DNA of 64,000 bases from Paratinospora sagittata (lineage: Eukaryota > Streptophyta > Magnoliopsida > Ranunculales > Menispermaceae): the NCBI GenBank assembly GCA_035771175.1, contig CM069590.1, positions 57,233,683 through 57,297,682 on the forward strand, given 5' to 3'. Shown here in pieces: positions 34,539 through 47,244 of this stretch; position 1 is the stretch's first letter, and each line of letters starts with the position of its first letter. The notes under the pieces were generated by a model, which saw only the letters and a list, made by a program, of their open reading frames with translations, was not told the DNA's origin and did no database searches. A program made the position numbers and the translations under genes.

Positions 34539-34733
34539 CACGTGCACATGCGCCAGACCGCACAGAATCTCAGTTGCTTCAGCACGTGTGAACTCTTTAT
34601 ACGCGTGCGAATTAAGCTTCCGCTGTTCGAGAAAAAGCCATCGTGGGCTGGCCCCCACAATCAAACCTCACGAATTGCCGAAATATCGTAACGTCCCCGA
34701 TATTCCGATACGACTCTAGTTATTCGCCACGTG
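34539..34733 (-). promoter_or_regulatory. Three G-boxes and a TATA box upstream of the ARM gene
   Basis: CACGTG occurs at 34539-34544, 34583-34588 and 34728-34733, the last as CCACGTGG in the wider palindrome. On the minus strand TATAAAG lies at 34595-34601, about 240 bp before the start codon. G-boxes bind bZIP and bHLH factors (ABA, light); three in 195 bp suggest regulated expression. The site nearest the gene lies downstream of the TATA box. Confidence 0.5.
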
Positions 34734-35317
34734 GAACCTTACCAACTCCGCCACCCCCGACCTTCCTCTGTGATAAGTTGACCGCAAAGATTTATGTTCC
34801 ATTGGCTTGGGTTGATAAATCTAAAATAAAATAAAAATAAATAATTAAAATAAAAGGGCATTTATTTATATATTTTTTTTAAATTGCAGATGATAAAATA
34901 GTATGCTTTGCATGTTATAATGTTGAAAAGCTTGGAGCATGAGCGTGTGTGAGGGGAAGAAGTGAGAAGGCCCTAAGAAACTGCCATGTGTCAGGATTTT
35001 AGAGAATATAATATAATAGAAAGTAACTTTGAGAGGTCCATAGTTGTTGATGGTCCTGAGTCCTGACCTAACCGTATGTGTGCCGGGCATGCAGTGCTGG
35101 TGATGAAGGAGCCAGAGGTGGCACCATGATCCGGCATGTGGTGAACAGTACCCACCCACCTTCATATTCGACTGACATGTGGAGCATGCATCATGATGAT
35201 TTTTATATTAATCACTCTTCCGTTTTAGGAAATATTTTTCAATTCAGTATGTATGTGTATTTATACTTAAATGGTATGTATGAATGTGGACGGATGTGTA
35301 TAATTAGAAAGGTTTTC

Positions 35318-35350
<33 letters not shown>

Positions 35351-36523
35351 CTGAAAGGCAATCAAAGATGAAAAATTGAGGGTTTACCGACAACACTGTT
35401 ATGCAAAAGGAAGCTGTTGGTGAACGGGCAATTTTAATTGATGAAAAAGAGATATGATAGATAGACGACCCCACAGAAACTGCACCATTTCATTTCTTTC
35501 AAATCCAAACCACAGACAAAAGGGACTCCCTTATTGTGCTCCTAATTTTCTTTTTCTTTTTTTTAAATAAAGTTAGGAATTCTGATGTGTAATCATTAAA
35601 AGCCTCAAAATAAAAAAGGTCAAGTACAATGCACGCCTCAAAGAGAGAAATTCATACCTATCCCAATAAACAATATACACTTAATAGATTAGATAATTAA
35701 ATCATTTGTAACCATATGATAAACGCACGTTCAAAATAACAATGAGAGGAAAATTATGATGTAACACCCAAAGAAGCTTCCGCTTCTGTTATATACTTAG
35801 AACGCAAAATTACTTGCATAGAACCTACGTTTTATACCCACTTACGGAAGAATACAAGTACTGGTAGAAGTAGTGTTGCTAAAGACAAACGTGCAACATG
35901 TGGATTATGTGGTCATTTGGGCACTTTACCAAAACCAAAGTAATAATTTTGAGTGCGATTATGATATGGAGGATTACGGTTCTACTTTAGGCAAATAATA
36001 CCTCCTCAATTTCCAGTTTCAGAAGCTTCGCTGGTGCCCTCCTCCCAATATTTAAAGTAACGAAAACCTTATAGGCTCTTTCATATAAATTCATTTTTTG
36101 TTTCCTTTCCTTTAGTAGTACAGAAGAAGCACTTACAACGTGTGCGTGACATCGTCACAATCAGCGAATTGGGTCAGAGAAAATATAAAATCACCCCCTT
36201 CTCAGAGTGGTATCCACTTAAGCAGAGGCTTTCTCTATCTATATCAATCGAGAGACGTGACAATCTGGATTGTTTTCACCCAATTCCAGTGCTGAGTTTG
36301 CAAAGGAAAAAAAATAAAGTTAATATAATAAGTGGTCTTATGGCGAGTATTGCTCTGCTAAAATTGAATAGTTACCACCATAAAAATCAGCAATTTGACA
36401 TAGAAGCACAACTTGGAAACACGAACTAAACACAGATCCACAAACATGTAATATTACTGTCTGAAATGGCAAAACTCACCAACCGACCCACCCGCCAAAA
36501 TGGGAACATAGCAACTTCTTTCA
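34734..36523. other. Intergenic region between ARM gene and the Arg-rich gene
   Basis: Holds the distal ARM promoter on the left and the 3' UTR/flank of the gene at 36524 on the right. An AT microsatellite lies at 35321-35349. A small hairpin is noted at 35080-35137. The frame at 36142-36429 lies in the probable 3' UTR of the minus-strand gene and is not supported. Confidence 0.5.
35080..35137. other. Imperfect GC-rich hairpin
   Basis: GTGCCGG (35080-35086) pairs with CCGGCAT (35131-35137). CATG pairs with CATG, GTG with CAC and CTGG with CCAG inside, with small bulges. It lies in otherwise AT-rich DNA. It matches no miRNA family that I recognise. Confidence 0.3.
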
Positions 36524-39500
36524 CTATGATGATAACAGAGCTTCAACCTCAGCAATATGATCTTCTTCGTTCTTCGGTGTTGGACTCCTATTAGCCTCAT
36601 CATACAGGTCGTGCTTCCATTTTTCTACACGAACTGTTTGTGGGCGATACTGGTTTCTGTCCCCATACCTTTCATTGAATCGATCTCTTCCCCTAGAGCC
36701 ATTGCTACCACTGAACCTCTCTCTTGAGGGAAAGCCAAACCTCTGCCTTTCTCCTCTGTACAGTGACGTGTGGTCTCCAGTGGATGGTTTCTCAGACCGG
36801 TCTGAATAAAAAAGGTGCTTCCCTCTTCTCTCCTCCCTTGTTGCATTTTCAGAAACTGGTCGTTCAGGATGGCTTGGCCTTACAGACTCTGTCTCTGCCA
36901 CACCTTGAGCATTTCCAGGCTCTGGCTCTATCTTCTTCTCCCTAAATGCCGGCCTCTTTCTAGCAGGTGGTGGAGCATTGGCCTCCAATTCGTAAAATCC
37001 ATCGTGACGCCAAACATTGTTCTCAGTACCCCGAGCATGGCTTTTCCCGTCTTTTTGGTCACTTGCCTCTGTCTTGCTCCGTCCGACCCTGTCACTTGAC
37101 TGCTGTTCCCTTTGATCACTCCACCATCCACGCTCTATAACAAATGAGGCCATAATAACAGAAGAAAAAAATTACATTTGAAAAAAATACGGAGGTTAAA
37201 AAAAGTCCACAATCAATTCATTTATGATAATGACACCTGCTTCAATGGAAAAACAATGTCATTGTTCATTTCCCAGGATTATCCAATGCCATCCCTTTCA
37301 GTATCCAAGTCCAAAAATCCCATCAATCAAGTGGAACTGAGGTTTCATCCAATGAAACATACCAAACCAAACAATGGTTTTGCCTTTAGGAGCGAAAACA
37401 ACTGCAATGGATGATACCAGAGCAATTCTCAAGTCCTTTAGGAGGCTGATTGATTAGATACTTGGACTGCTACGCATTTGCACCATTTATTTATTGGAAA
37501 GGGAATCAGCTCTTTGAAAAGAAATAAGAAACTGCCACAGCATCAAAGAAGGTGAAAGCGTACCAGCAGTAGCTCTTCGACTAAAGCTTCGACCATCTTG
37601 CCCAGCTATGCCATGCTCATCATGCTGTATATAAAACACGCATTTGTACACCTAAGATTGGTATTCACGTGGAGAAGACACTCGAAGGTATGGTCCAAGC
37701 AAGAATCCCACTACAGCAGGCCAAAACAAAAAGCTTTTTTTGCACTGAATAACAGTCAAGTAGTAAAACTCAATTCAACAATTTAGAGCCAGATGAGAAT
37801 ATGCTAAAACATCATGAACTCTACATTTTCACCCAGTCTTTCCTTGAGGTTTATTTCATAATCCATATTTTTCTGCAAGATAGATTAATTCACTAATTAC
37901 CGAACATCCATAGAACCATTTATATTGAAATATCAAGAGAGCAGTGTAGTTGGTAAGACTTGCATATCAAGGTTTAATTGGATAAAGCAGGACTACATAG
38001 TGAAGTCAGTGCTTTGTGAAATTCACTTGGCTGATCGCGTTTTCCTAGTTCTCAACCCCTTTTTGTTTCTTGTTGATTTGTATTAGTAGACATTCGTATT
38101 CTACATCTTCTTTTCTCTGTACTCCCCTCCTCAATGCAACTAAGCCTTTCCGAACTACATGGTGTTGGCTACATGAATTTGCTTCCTCCACTCGATTGTA
38201 TCAAAACGTTAAGTTGACATTTGAGGAGGTAGGTGCAACACATCACTTACTGGGACATCATAACCCACCTTCACGTAGTCTGACTAAGTATATTCATATC
38301 ATAGTTGATATGACAAAGTTTTACACCAATTGCCAGCTACCTAATGCAGCCCTCTACCTTTATCCCGGGTTAGGACCAATTGTATTTAAAAATATGCAAA
38401 TATACATAGATAGAGTTTTGTAACCCCCTTCACTCTTCAACTAAAAAAATATTTCAAAGAAAACATGCTAACAAATAACTTGTACAACTAACTCATCAAT
38501 GTGGATCTTAGAAATTTTATAACATACGATTACACCTACCCTAGGATGGAAGAACACAGTCCATGTGTGTATGACCCCTACGTTAGTCATAGAAGCACGA
38601 GAACATCAGTCAAAAAAAGCATCATAAAACGTGTCCAGTTTAACTTGAGGAAGAAAAATCCTGTCTATCCATTCCATTTCCATATCAAGTATAATTCAAA
38701 AACAGCTCAAATCAAGAAGTAGTTCAGGAAGTAGAATCATGCAATCTAGGGAACCACCAACATACAAAAGTATTAAAAAGGTCCTATAGTAGAAGCGGAA
38801 ACAAAGATTGTGATTGCAAAGACGGAAGTGTAGAAGATAAAATATAGCATTAAATGTGAAACTAGAGGTTCAAGCTTGTTGCACCTATGGTGCAGCCTTG
38901 AAGACTAAGTTAACGAAAAAATTGGGTCTGAAACCAGTATTCCAGCCATGGGGCCCAAGACCAAACCCTTACTAAGTACAGTCAATCGATTTTTTTTTAT
39001 AGGTGGGTTCCAGTATCAGGCATTTGCAGGTCAAAATAATTGAAGGGGATTAAGTCCCTCTTTCTGTATCCAAACTGTGCAGCCACGAAACATTGAAGAG
39101 AGGAGTAGTTCATCTCTTACAAAGTCCAACATCCTAAGTTTCTAAAAGCTCCAAATGACACTAAGCCTAGAAGCTTATTTCTCCTGCAACACATGCTAAA
39201 AAATATATATAAACATTCAGGTAGTTTTCACGAGCAACAATTATGTAATTTCTCCATTAGTGCTACAGCAAGATTAGTAAAAAGAAGTCTAGAGAAAATT
39301 GAGAAGTATACGTATACAAGTTAAAGATCTATGACAAGTACATATGTAAGCCGAATAGTTTCATACAAGCATGTAAGCAATCACTTGTAGTGATCATAAA
39401 AAGAACAACCAAAAACCTGGAAATATGATCGAGATCGAGGGATTTTGGTTGGATCAGAAGAATGTTTAACACCATCATTTGTTTCATCTGCCTTCTTGTT

Positions 39501-41085
39501 CAATTCTCTGTTTGCAGCAACAAGTCCAACCTTTGACTCAGGTTCTACAGGATCCTCAAGGGGTAAAGCATCCTGCAACCGTCTGCGGTGCTTTTGATCC
39601 CGATCTGCATGATCCATAATATCTACATCACAGTGGCCAGAAGATGTCCTCTCTGTTGCTGGTTTACCATCTCTTCTTGGTCTCTTTGGACTAGGAAACA
39701 AGGACAATGATAAATTTGAGGCACATCAGCTTCGTAATGCATTTTGAACTATCAAAGTACACACATGATAGACATACAACTAGAGGTTAGTTAGGGATAC
39801 AACCTCTAAAAATTGTAGAGTTAGGTAAAAAATTTATTTGTTAATAACTAATTTTAACTATCGCTACCTCTAATTTTACCTATCTCAGGTAAAAATTATA
39901 AGCCATTTTTTTTTCTCTATTGCATTAGAGGTTAAACTTGCCCTACAAATAAAGGTTCGTGTTAGAGAAGGAAAGGAGGATGTAGAGTTTCCAAACAAGC
40001 CACTATATCAATCTATATTCTCTCAACTGTGCCCTTGCTCTAAAATCCTTAGCCAGCACGTTCTTTTTTCTTTTCTTTTCTTTTTTTTCTGTTTTTCTAT
40101 TATGTTTTTACATTACATTTGCCTGCATCTTAATGGTCGTTTCCCTTAATATATCACTTTTTGGACGTATCTCTGATGTATTCATTAATATTTTCACTAA
40201 TCCATCTTAATATCTCATGCCTTCCACACTCAAAATATGCATGTTTCTTTCATAAATAACCAAAGACTTGGCACCAAAAATATAGCTGGTCTCACTACAA
40301 GACTAACATGCTGAACAAGTGCACTTCATCAACCTCCAATTCTACAGGGAGTACCTTGTTTGAACTTTCCATCTCTATGATACTGGAATTAACATATCCA
40401 ATGCTGTCACCACGAGGTGTTTCTAACCATCAATAATCACCTTGAAATCACTTCCATAAAGTGGCACCAGATATAATTTACTGAAGCCATTTTCAAGTCC
40501 TCCAAAAAAGGTCTATCTCTCCCAGCAACCATAATTTCTCCTCATTTGCGTCACATTAGGTCATCAGCTACTTAGTCTATTTAACATCAAACTCCTCAAT
40601 CCTACATTCTTTCGGGAATTTAATAAGAATCGAGGCAGAAGCAATTTTCTAAGCACAAAAAATCTTAAGAGTTGATTATAAAAACTAGTCCTTTTCATGT
40701 TCCTTGTTTTCTCTGTGAATTTACAGTAGACATAAGACTCCAAACTTCCTTTCCTAACCCGAGTTACTGCGATTCTGAAACGCAAACCCTACTTTTCCAC
40801 TCAACTATGTCCTTAGTGAAGTGCGTGCATTTTCTTTGATTTTATATTTTATCTCTATTCTTCAACTGCTTCGTCCGTCCTTCCAACTCCAGCCCCCCCA
40901 TTGATTTCAAGAATAGCGATTCAATAAACAGAAATCGTAAAGTATTTCAGTGTTGAAAATGAATTCCATCCGAAAAAAAAAAAATCGAGAGATACAGATG
41001 AAGAAGAGATTGAAGACCTGGATTCCCTTTCGAGCTTGGAATGGGTTCGCTTGGTTTCGGATTCGCGACTCTTTCGTCGAGGCAT
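36524..41085 (-). CDS. Basic Arg-rich conserved plant protein, four exons, function unknown
   Basis: Four exons join in phase: 41018-41085, 39417-39690, 37564-37624 and 36524-37134. They give 337 residues. The start is MPRRKSRESETKR. The first intron splits a Ser codon (AG|T), the second is phase 0 after SYFQ, and the third splits a Glu codon. The protein is hydrophilic and rich in Arg, Glu, Asp and Ser. Likely conserved blocks are SPKRPRRDGKP (basic, NLS-like), KIPRSRSYFQHDE, RSFSRRATAERGWW, VWRHDGFYELE, PPPARKRPAFREKK and a C-terminal VEKWKHDLYDEANRSP. I recognise the style of a nuclear, RNA-associated low-complexity protein but cannot name the family with certainty. Introns 1 (1327 bp) and 2 (1792 bp) hold no other gene I can support. 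Confidence 0.82.
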
Positions 41086-41684
41086 TATGTTTTGGCCTTC
41101 TGTGCCTTCAGCTTCTTCGCCTTTCTGCGACTGGAAGCTCTGCGAAGTTAGGGCTCCAGTCCTGAGCGTCCCGCGCCGTCGCTCCATTTCACCCAAAAAC
41201 TTGGCCTTGTCGGTGCCAATGACTTCAGATTTGCCGTCGCTTGCCCTTTGCCTAGCACGAAATTCCCCCTTCTTTTTTTTCTTTTCTTTTTTTTTTTTTT
41301 CCCTCTTTTCGCCTATTTAATCTTAGCCGTTGTTCACATGTTAATTTCTTGACTTGCCTGATCATCGAACCTGTACTAGTTGATGATTTTTTAAAGAAAA
41401 ATAATAAAATATTATTTTTTAGGTTCCATTCTAGTTTTTGAAATACGAACCAAATATGGAAAGACTTAGAAAAAGACATTTTAGGTTGCAAAACAAATGG
41501 AGCCAATTTTGAGAAAAATAATATGTATTTTAATCAAATTGAGTTTTAATTTTATTTTTTGAATGTAATTTTTCTGAATAGAATCAAAAGATCAAATGAA
41601 CCTAAAATGTATCCATCTTTGTTTGTGTTTTTGTTTCTATTCTTTACCGTATATAAGTAAATATATAATATAAACCAACTAAGG

Positions 41685-41880
41685 ATTAGTTCGCTGGTAA
41701 CAAGAGCAAGTTTTAGAGTGAGTTGAAGGACTCATCATAAGTTCGAGTACTACCCTAGATATATTTTGGTTGAAAGAGGGAAATCCATTAAACACTTGTC
41801 AACCTTCTTAAGTTGAAGAAGATTAGTATCATCGTAAAACGTAATAAGACACCTTCTGAGTGTTAAAAAATTGATCAACA
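41685..41880 (+). mobile_element. Possible decayed tRNA-derived SINE
   Basis: TAGTTCGCTGG near 41687 resembles a pol III A box and AGTTCGAGTAC near 41741 resembles a B box, at tRNA-like spacing. No clear tail or target duplication is seen. Confidence 0.35.
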
Positions 41881-41886
41881 AAATAG

Positions 41887-41888
<2 letters not shown>

Positions 41889-41920
<32 letters not shown>
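41889..41920. repeat. (AT)16 microsatellite
   Basis: An uninterrupted AT dinucleotide run in the VDAC upstream region. Confidence 0.9.
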
Positions 41921-41924
<4 letters not shown>

Positions 41925-42675
41925 TTATTTCTTTCTTTTTATTTCTTTTCTCAAATACTTTTATCTTCCAAGCAATTGCAAAAAGCTTGAATCAAAACGA
42001 CGTAAATATAGATTTCTATAACAAAACTAGGCGTGACTTTAAGCATTTTCCTTTCTCTAATAGCATCCATATATCTTATAAAACCTTAATTATTCCAAGG
42101 TGTAATTAATACTAAAAAATTCTATTAAATAACTGCGATTGCTACTTGCTTCACTAGTTTATACAGATTAAAGCTAACATTTAAATTTAAATGTAATTTA
42201 TACATGGCCGCTAGTATTTGCATTAAAAGTGATTTGTCAAAGTTTTTCATGTTTTGATTAAATCAACCTTTAGGATTACAACCAAAGACCCACCGAGAAA
42301 GAAGAGATGGATTGATTGGTATCCAGAAAGTAATTAAAAAAACACAAACAAAAAGGTTTACGTTTAAAAGTAGAATAAACGTTATAAATTAAATGGAATC
42401 TGTTAAACCACGACCGTCCGATGTGTCAGAATGTTTCGCTGAATATGATCGTACGGTAGAATGCACGAACGAAGGGGCATCAGATGCAATTAAGCCCTGA
42501 AAAGTAGGTAATTTGTTCGACGAAGATTTCCCATTTCGTGGCATTTCGTGGCAAGCAAGTTGGAAGTCAGAAATTAGAGAACAAACCCTTGTTTCTCTGA
42601 GTTGTGCTCTTCCACTTCTTTGCCGCTCTCAGAAACCCCATTTTCGCGCATCTTCTCTGTTCTTCCTCTGCAAAC

Positions 42676-45600
42676 ATGAGCAAGGGTCCAGGCCTCTTCT
42701 CCGAGATCGGCAAGAAAGCCAAAGGTAATTTCTTATCAAAATCCTCAATCTCTCTCTCGTGTTGTTGTTGTTGTTTTTGTGACATGTGATTATCATTCAT
42801 CGTTGTAGACTTTGATCTTTTCTTGATTCGTAGATCTGCTGACCAAGGACTACAGCAATGATCAGAAGTTCACTATTGCGACTTACAGCGATGCCGGAGT
42901 GGTACGATCTCTCTGTCTCTGTTTGATTTGCTCTCTTTTTTTTTTTTTTTTTATTCAACTGTTTGTATTGAGTTGCGCATTGTTTTTCCGCGAAACTTCT
43001 GAATCATTCTAGGGATGTTTTCTTTCTGTTTGCTTATTTAATGCAACATTCACCAATTTCACGTGTTAATTTAGTTTACATAACTTCGTAGCTGATTTGT
43101 TTTTTATTGGATTGTTATTCCCCTCCAATACACTTGAGTTCGGAAAGAAAGAATTTGAAATAGTATTCCAGGAGAGAAATTATCCCAAATAGCGTGGTTT
43201 AGGCCATAATTTCAACTTGGCGAGTTTTTTGGGGTTTAGAATCGTGAGAGAAGACTTTCTTGATATGTTCTCTGATTTCCTTGAAATGAAGGAATACCGA
43301 AGAAACAAAAGATATTGTGAAACAATATGAAAAAATAAAAGAAATAAAATAAAAGAGGCAGTTGGTGGGTGCTGGGACATGTGTTGAATTTGTTGGTCAA
43401 GTTTAAAATTCTCCTTTTCAGTGATTTTTCCTTTTTGTATGCGGTGTTTTTAGTAAAATCCTTGTGGCAAAGGGCATCTTACTACAATAAGTTATTAACT
43501 ACCATTGCTTGAGTGAATTTGTGAATTTCATTTATCATGAAAAAAATTAAGCATTACACTCTTCCATTCACTGGTATTTTCTTAGTATCTGGCTATGTTA
43601 CCCATACTTGAGTATGGGTGTCGTATGCAGGTACGTAGTTAGATCGGGCTTGTTCCTTTACAAAATTATGGAATACGGAGACTTGGCTAATAAGTGTTAA
43701 AAATTTGGATCTAGATACTTGGACAAAGTTATGTTCCCCTATATTCTATCCTTTTCTTTTCTTCTTTCCAATTGCTTATTACTTTCTTTTTTTTCCTTAC
43801 TTAAGTGAATTGTTACCTTATCTATTAGTCATTCACTTCTTTTCTAGTTCCTCTTCTTTATTTGGATTATCTATATAATAGTATTCCTAAATCTGGAGTG
43901 TTGGACATATATTCCACACCCATGTCGATATCTTGAAGTGTTGACATGGATATGTTGGGGTAAAGTAAAGAGTCCAGGTAGCATAGGTCTCTGGTATCTA
44001 TTTGGCTAATTAGGTAAGGTTAGGACATTTTGCTTCCATGTCAAGGACATGAGATGGGTCACCTCATCTCGCCCAAGTTTTCTTCTTACAAGCCAACTCT
44101 AAATGTTAGCAATGTCGTTGAACTGCATTAGTTGTGTCATTACTGTTGCTGTGTGCATTTATGCACATTTGATGCTAATGATTATAAATGTCCTCAGACT
44201 AGTTATGTGCATTTACTTACAAAGTTATTGCAATGCTGAATTATTAACTTTGAATTTAGACATTTGCAGCTTTGGCTGATAAGTAGTCATGTTGTAATGT
44301 TTCCTATGCTTTTTCTTTTGCATTTTATTTTATTTCTAACAACTCTTTCACATGTAACAGAAAAGCTGATTGATCATTGTATCATTCAATTCTTTTTGCT
44401 GAACCTTTTATTTTGTGGTGGGTTGGGGGATGATAAAAAGAAACTTATTTGCAATATGGAAAAATTTCCTTAACTAACATAGGACGCAAAAATATGAGAA
44501 AATGAAACCTAGTAGGCTGAATTAGTGATCTTTTATTGATTGAAAAACATAATAATTAGAATGTAAACCTAAGTTTTTTTGCCAATTTTAAATCAGCAAA
44601 GTGGTCTTTTACGATTTTTTCCTCAAAACTGTAAAAAATGATTCATACATGTTTAATTTAGTTTTACATTTACTAAGTCTTCTATCATACATTTTTTTAA
44701 TAGTTCTAGTTACCTATTATTTTTGTTTTATTATGGTCATGAATGTAACGTTCATAATTTTTTTATTAGGTTCAATGTACTTATTTGTAGCTTTTTTAGT
44801 TTTTTTTCTTTATCAAATTTTAGTATCTCTCTAAGTATTCTATCTTATGCATTTCTCTAGACCACTCATTTTTTTTCTTCCTTTTGCCTCTCAATTGGTT
44901 TTTTTTTTTTTTCCCATAATATATAGCTTCCTCAGTCGATCATTAAGGAGAAAATCCAAATTAATCTTCCGGCATTGTGGTTTCGACTCTTGCTTAAATT
45001 TTAATTGTTCTCTTCCACTCTGTTATTGTATTACTCATCAATTTTATACATAAATATCACTCAACTTTGAGTAGCCTTTATATTCATATATTAGCTATTA
45101 AAATATTTTTTTCTCTACTTTTCAAACATTCTTTTAGTTGGCACAATTTTTTTAACCACAAAACTCAATTCTTATATACATTTTCGAACCTCAAGCATGC
45201 TAATTTTATAAAGAATTTAGTTCAAGTAGTTACCTTTAAGTCGTTATCTTCTCATACGGTCATACCCTTAAATTTTTCAAATGATTTTCATTTATTAGTT
45301 TTTCAAAATAAGTTTTTCAATATTCTTTCATCTTTTCTTCTTTCACTAAGATTGTTTCAGAATGAGTTGAGATGATGCCCAGTGACATAAGGGTATGCTA
45401 GGGTACTGATTCTACATGAATTTAGTGATCTCTTTTGGCTCCAAAAATTCTTATGCTCAATGGCGATCCCCGTAATTCCCTTTTCATTCTTAATTGTAAA
45501 TTATCCTACAGTTATAAAAAATGAATTGTGGTAAGAGATTGAATCAGGATGACTTTGCTTGGAAGATGAATATATAATCTTTTGAAAATTGATATGCTTG

Positions 45601-47244
45601 ATTATTTAAAAAAAAAAAGATCTAAGAATTTATTTAAATCTTAAGTTATGAGCCTCAAAAATATAATAATTCTATTATAAGATGATAATTTAGTATGAAC
45701 ATGTGCATTGTAACCTTGTCACGTAACGATTGTGTTGTACACTTGTAAAGATTATGGTCAAATCATGGTAATGATTGGCTGGTGGGCTATTTGGATTCTA
45801 TTCCTTTAGGAACACAAATTTTCAGTATGTGTTTTTCATTTTCTCATTAAAAGAGGCATCCCTTCAATGGAGTTTTCTCAGTATTTGAAATAAAGCAGGA
45901 AAGGCTTCCTAAACATCTATAACATAAAGTCATCTAAAAAATTACTAAGATTGGATCATTTTTCCATATAAAGGGGTTAACTTCACACAAAGTCTAGAAC
46001 ATATAGATTCTAAATGAGAAGATTTATTGAGAAAAATGAATGTGTATCCATTCATATATTTGATAGGCATTGGGAACAAGAATCCACGGTTCTCTTCTTT
46101 GAAAAGTTCCAGTTGTATTTTCCCATTTTTGTTTTAGGTTATAAGAGTCTTATACTGATTTTCATTGCTGTTTCTATCATTATTAATGTTATTTCTAGAA
46201 GTTAAAACGATTCTGCTTTGCTTTCATAGGCTCTCACATCAACTGCAGTGAAAAAGGGTGGATTCTCCTCTGGAGATGTTGATGTGTTATACAAATACAA
46301 AAACACTCTCATTGACGTCAAAGTTGATACAGAATCAAACGTATGTTGGTTACAGACTCTACTTTTGTTGCCAAATTCTGAAGTCCGTAGGCTTGTTTTC
46401 CGTAGTAAGCACCGTGTGTTTCTTTTTCTTGCTATGGCAGATTTCAACAACTCTCACTTTCTCGGAGATTCTGCCAGCTACAAAAGCTATTGCTTCATTC
46501 AAGCTTCCTGATTATAGCGCTGGGAAGGTATACCATCCTTGTACCTCATATGTTGGAACACAATCATAATTATGACCAATAGTAGTGCAAATCTTATCTT
46601 TACACTTCATTGCAGGTGGAAGTGCAGTACTTTCATGATCACGCGTCTTTCACAACAGCTTTTGCCTTGAGCCAATCACCTGCAATTGATCTTTCGGCAA
46701 CCATTGGTACCCCTAGTTTTGCGTTTGGTGCAGAAGCAGGTTATGAGACTTCCTCGGGTAGTTTTACGAAGTACAATGCTGGCATTAGTGTCACAAATGC
46801 GGATTACACTGCCTCTATCATTCTGTAAGTACTTCTATTCTATATGGACAATGCGATTAAGTGTATATGAATTTCTTCAAACTATAATATATGAGCACCC
46901 ACAAAACACCAAACATATCTCTTACTTTTGTTTGCAGGGCTGACAAGGGAGACACACTGAGGGCTTCATGTGTGCATCATCTGGACCAACTAAAGAGGAG
47001 TTCTGGGGTGGCTGAGATTACCAGAAGGTTCTCCACCAACGAGAACACATTCACAGTTGGAGGGTCACATGCAGTTGATCCTCTCACAGTGGTGAAAGGA
47101 AGGCTCAACAACCATGGGAAGCTTGGGGCACTGCTGCAGCATGAGCTTAAACCTAAGTCGGTCTTGACAATCTCAGGTGAATTTGACACCAAGGCTTTGG
47201 ACAAGCACCCAAGGTTTGGATTGGCCCTTGCTCTCAAGCCCTGA
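42676..47244 (+). CDS. VDAC: Mitochondrial outer-membrane porin VDAC
   Basis: Voltage-dependent anion channel, a 19-strand beta-barrel that passes metabolites such as ATP/ADP across the mitochondrial outer membrane. Six exons: 42676-42724, 42834-42901, 46230-46340, 46441-46527, 46616-46824 and 46938-47244. All introns are GT-AG and all joins keep phase, giving 276 residues, the usual plant VDAC length. The N-terminus MSKGPGLFSEIGKKAKDLL is the typical plant VDAC helix, and KGGFSSGDVDVLYKYKNT and VGGSHAVDPLTVVKGRLNN (close to the eukaryotic porin signature) follow in order. It ends FGLALALKP. No cleavable targeting peptide is expected. Intron 2 is unusually long (3328 bp) and very AT/T-rich; open frames inside it such as 44601-44834 are hydrophobic artefacts of T-richness. 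I cannot assign the VDAC1/2/3/4 number. Confidence 0.96.

Larger units (their letters stand above)
41086..42675. other. Bidirectional intergenic region (Arg-rich gene / VDAC)
   Basis: The two flanking genes are transcribed away from each other. It contains a T/C-rich run at 41265-41303 next to the Arg-rich gene, a possible decayed SINE at 41685-41880 and an AT microsatellite. The last 150 bp before VDAC are less AT-rich and CT-rich, like a plant 5' UTR. Confidence 0.5.

Noticed and set aside
35080..35137. Known microRNA precursor
   Set aside because: Compared from memory with common plant families (miR156-miR408 range); no mature sequence fits.
44601..45375. Hydrophobic open frames inside VDAC intron 2
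   Set aside because: T-rich DNA automatically gives Phe/Leu/Ser-rich frames; no homology, and the stretch lies between well-defined VDAC exons.
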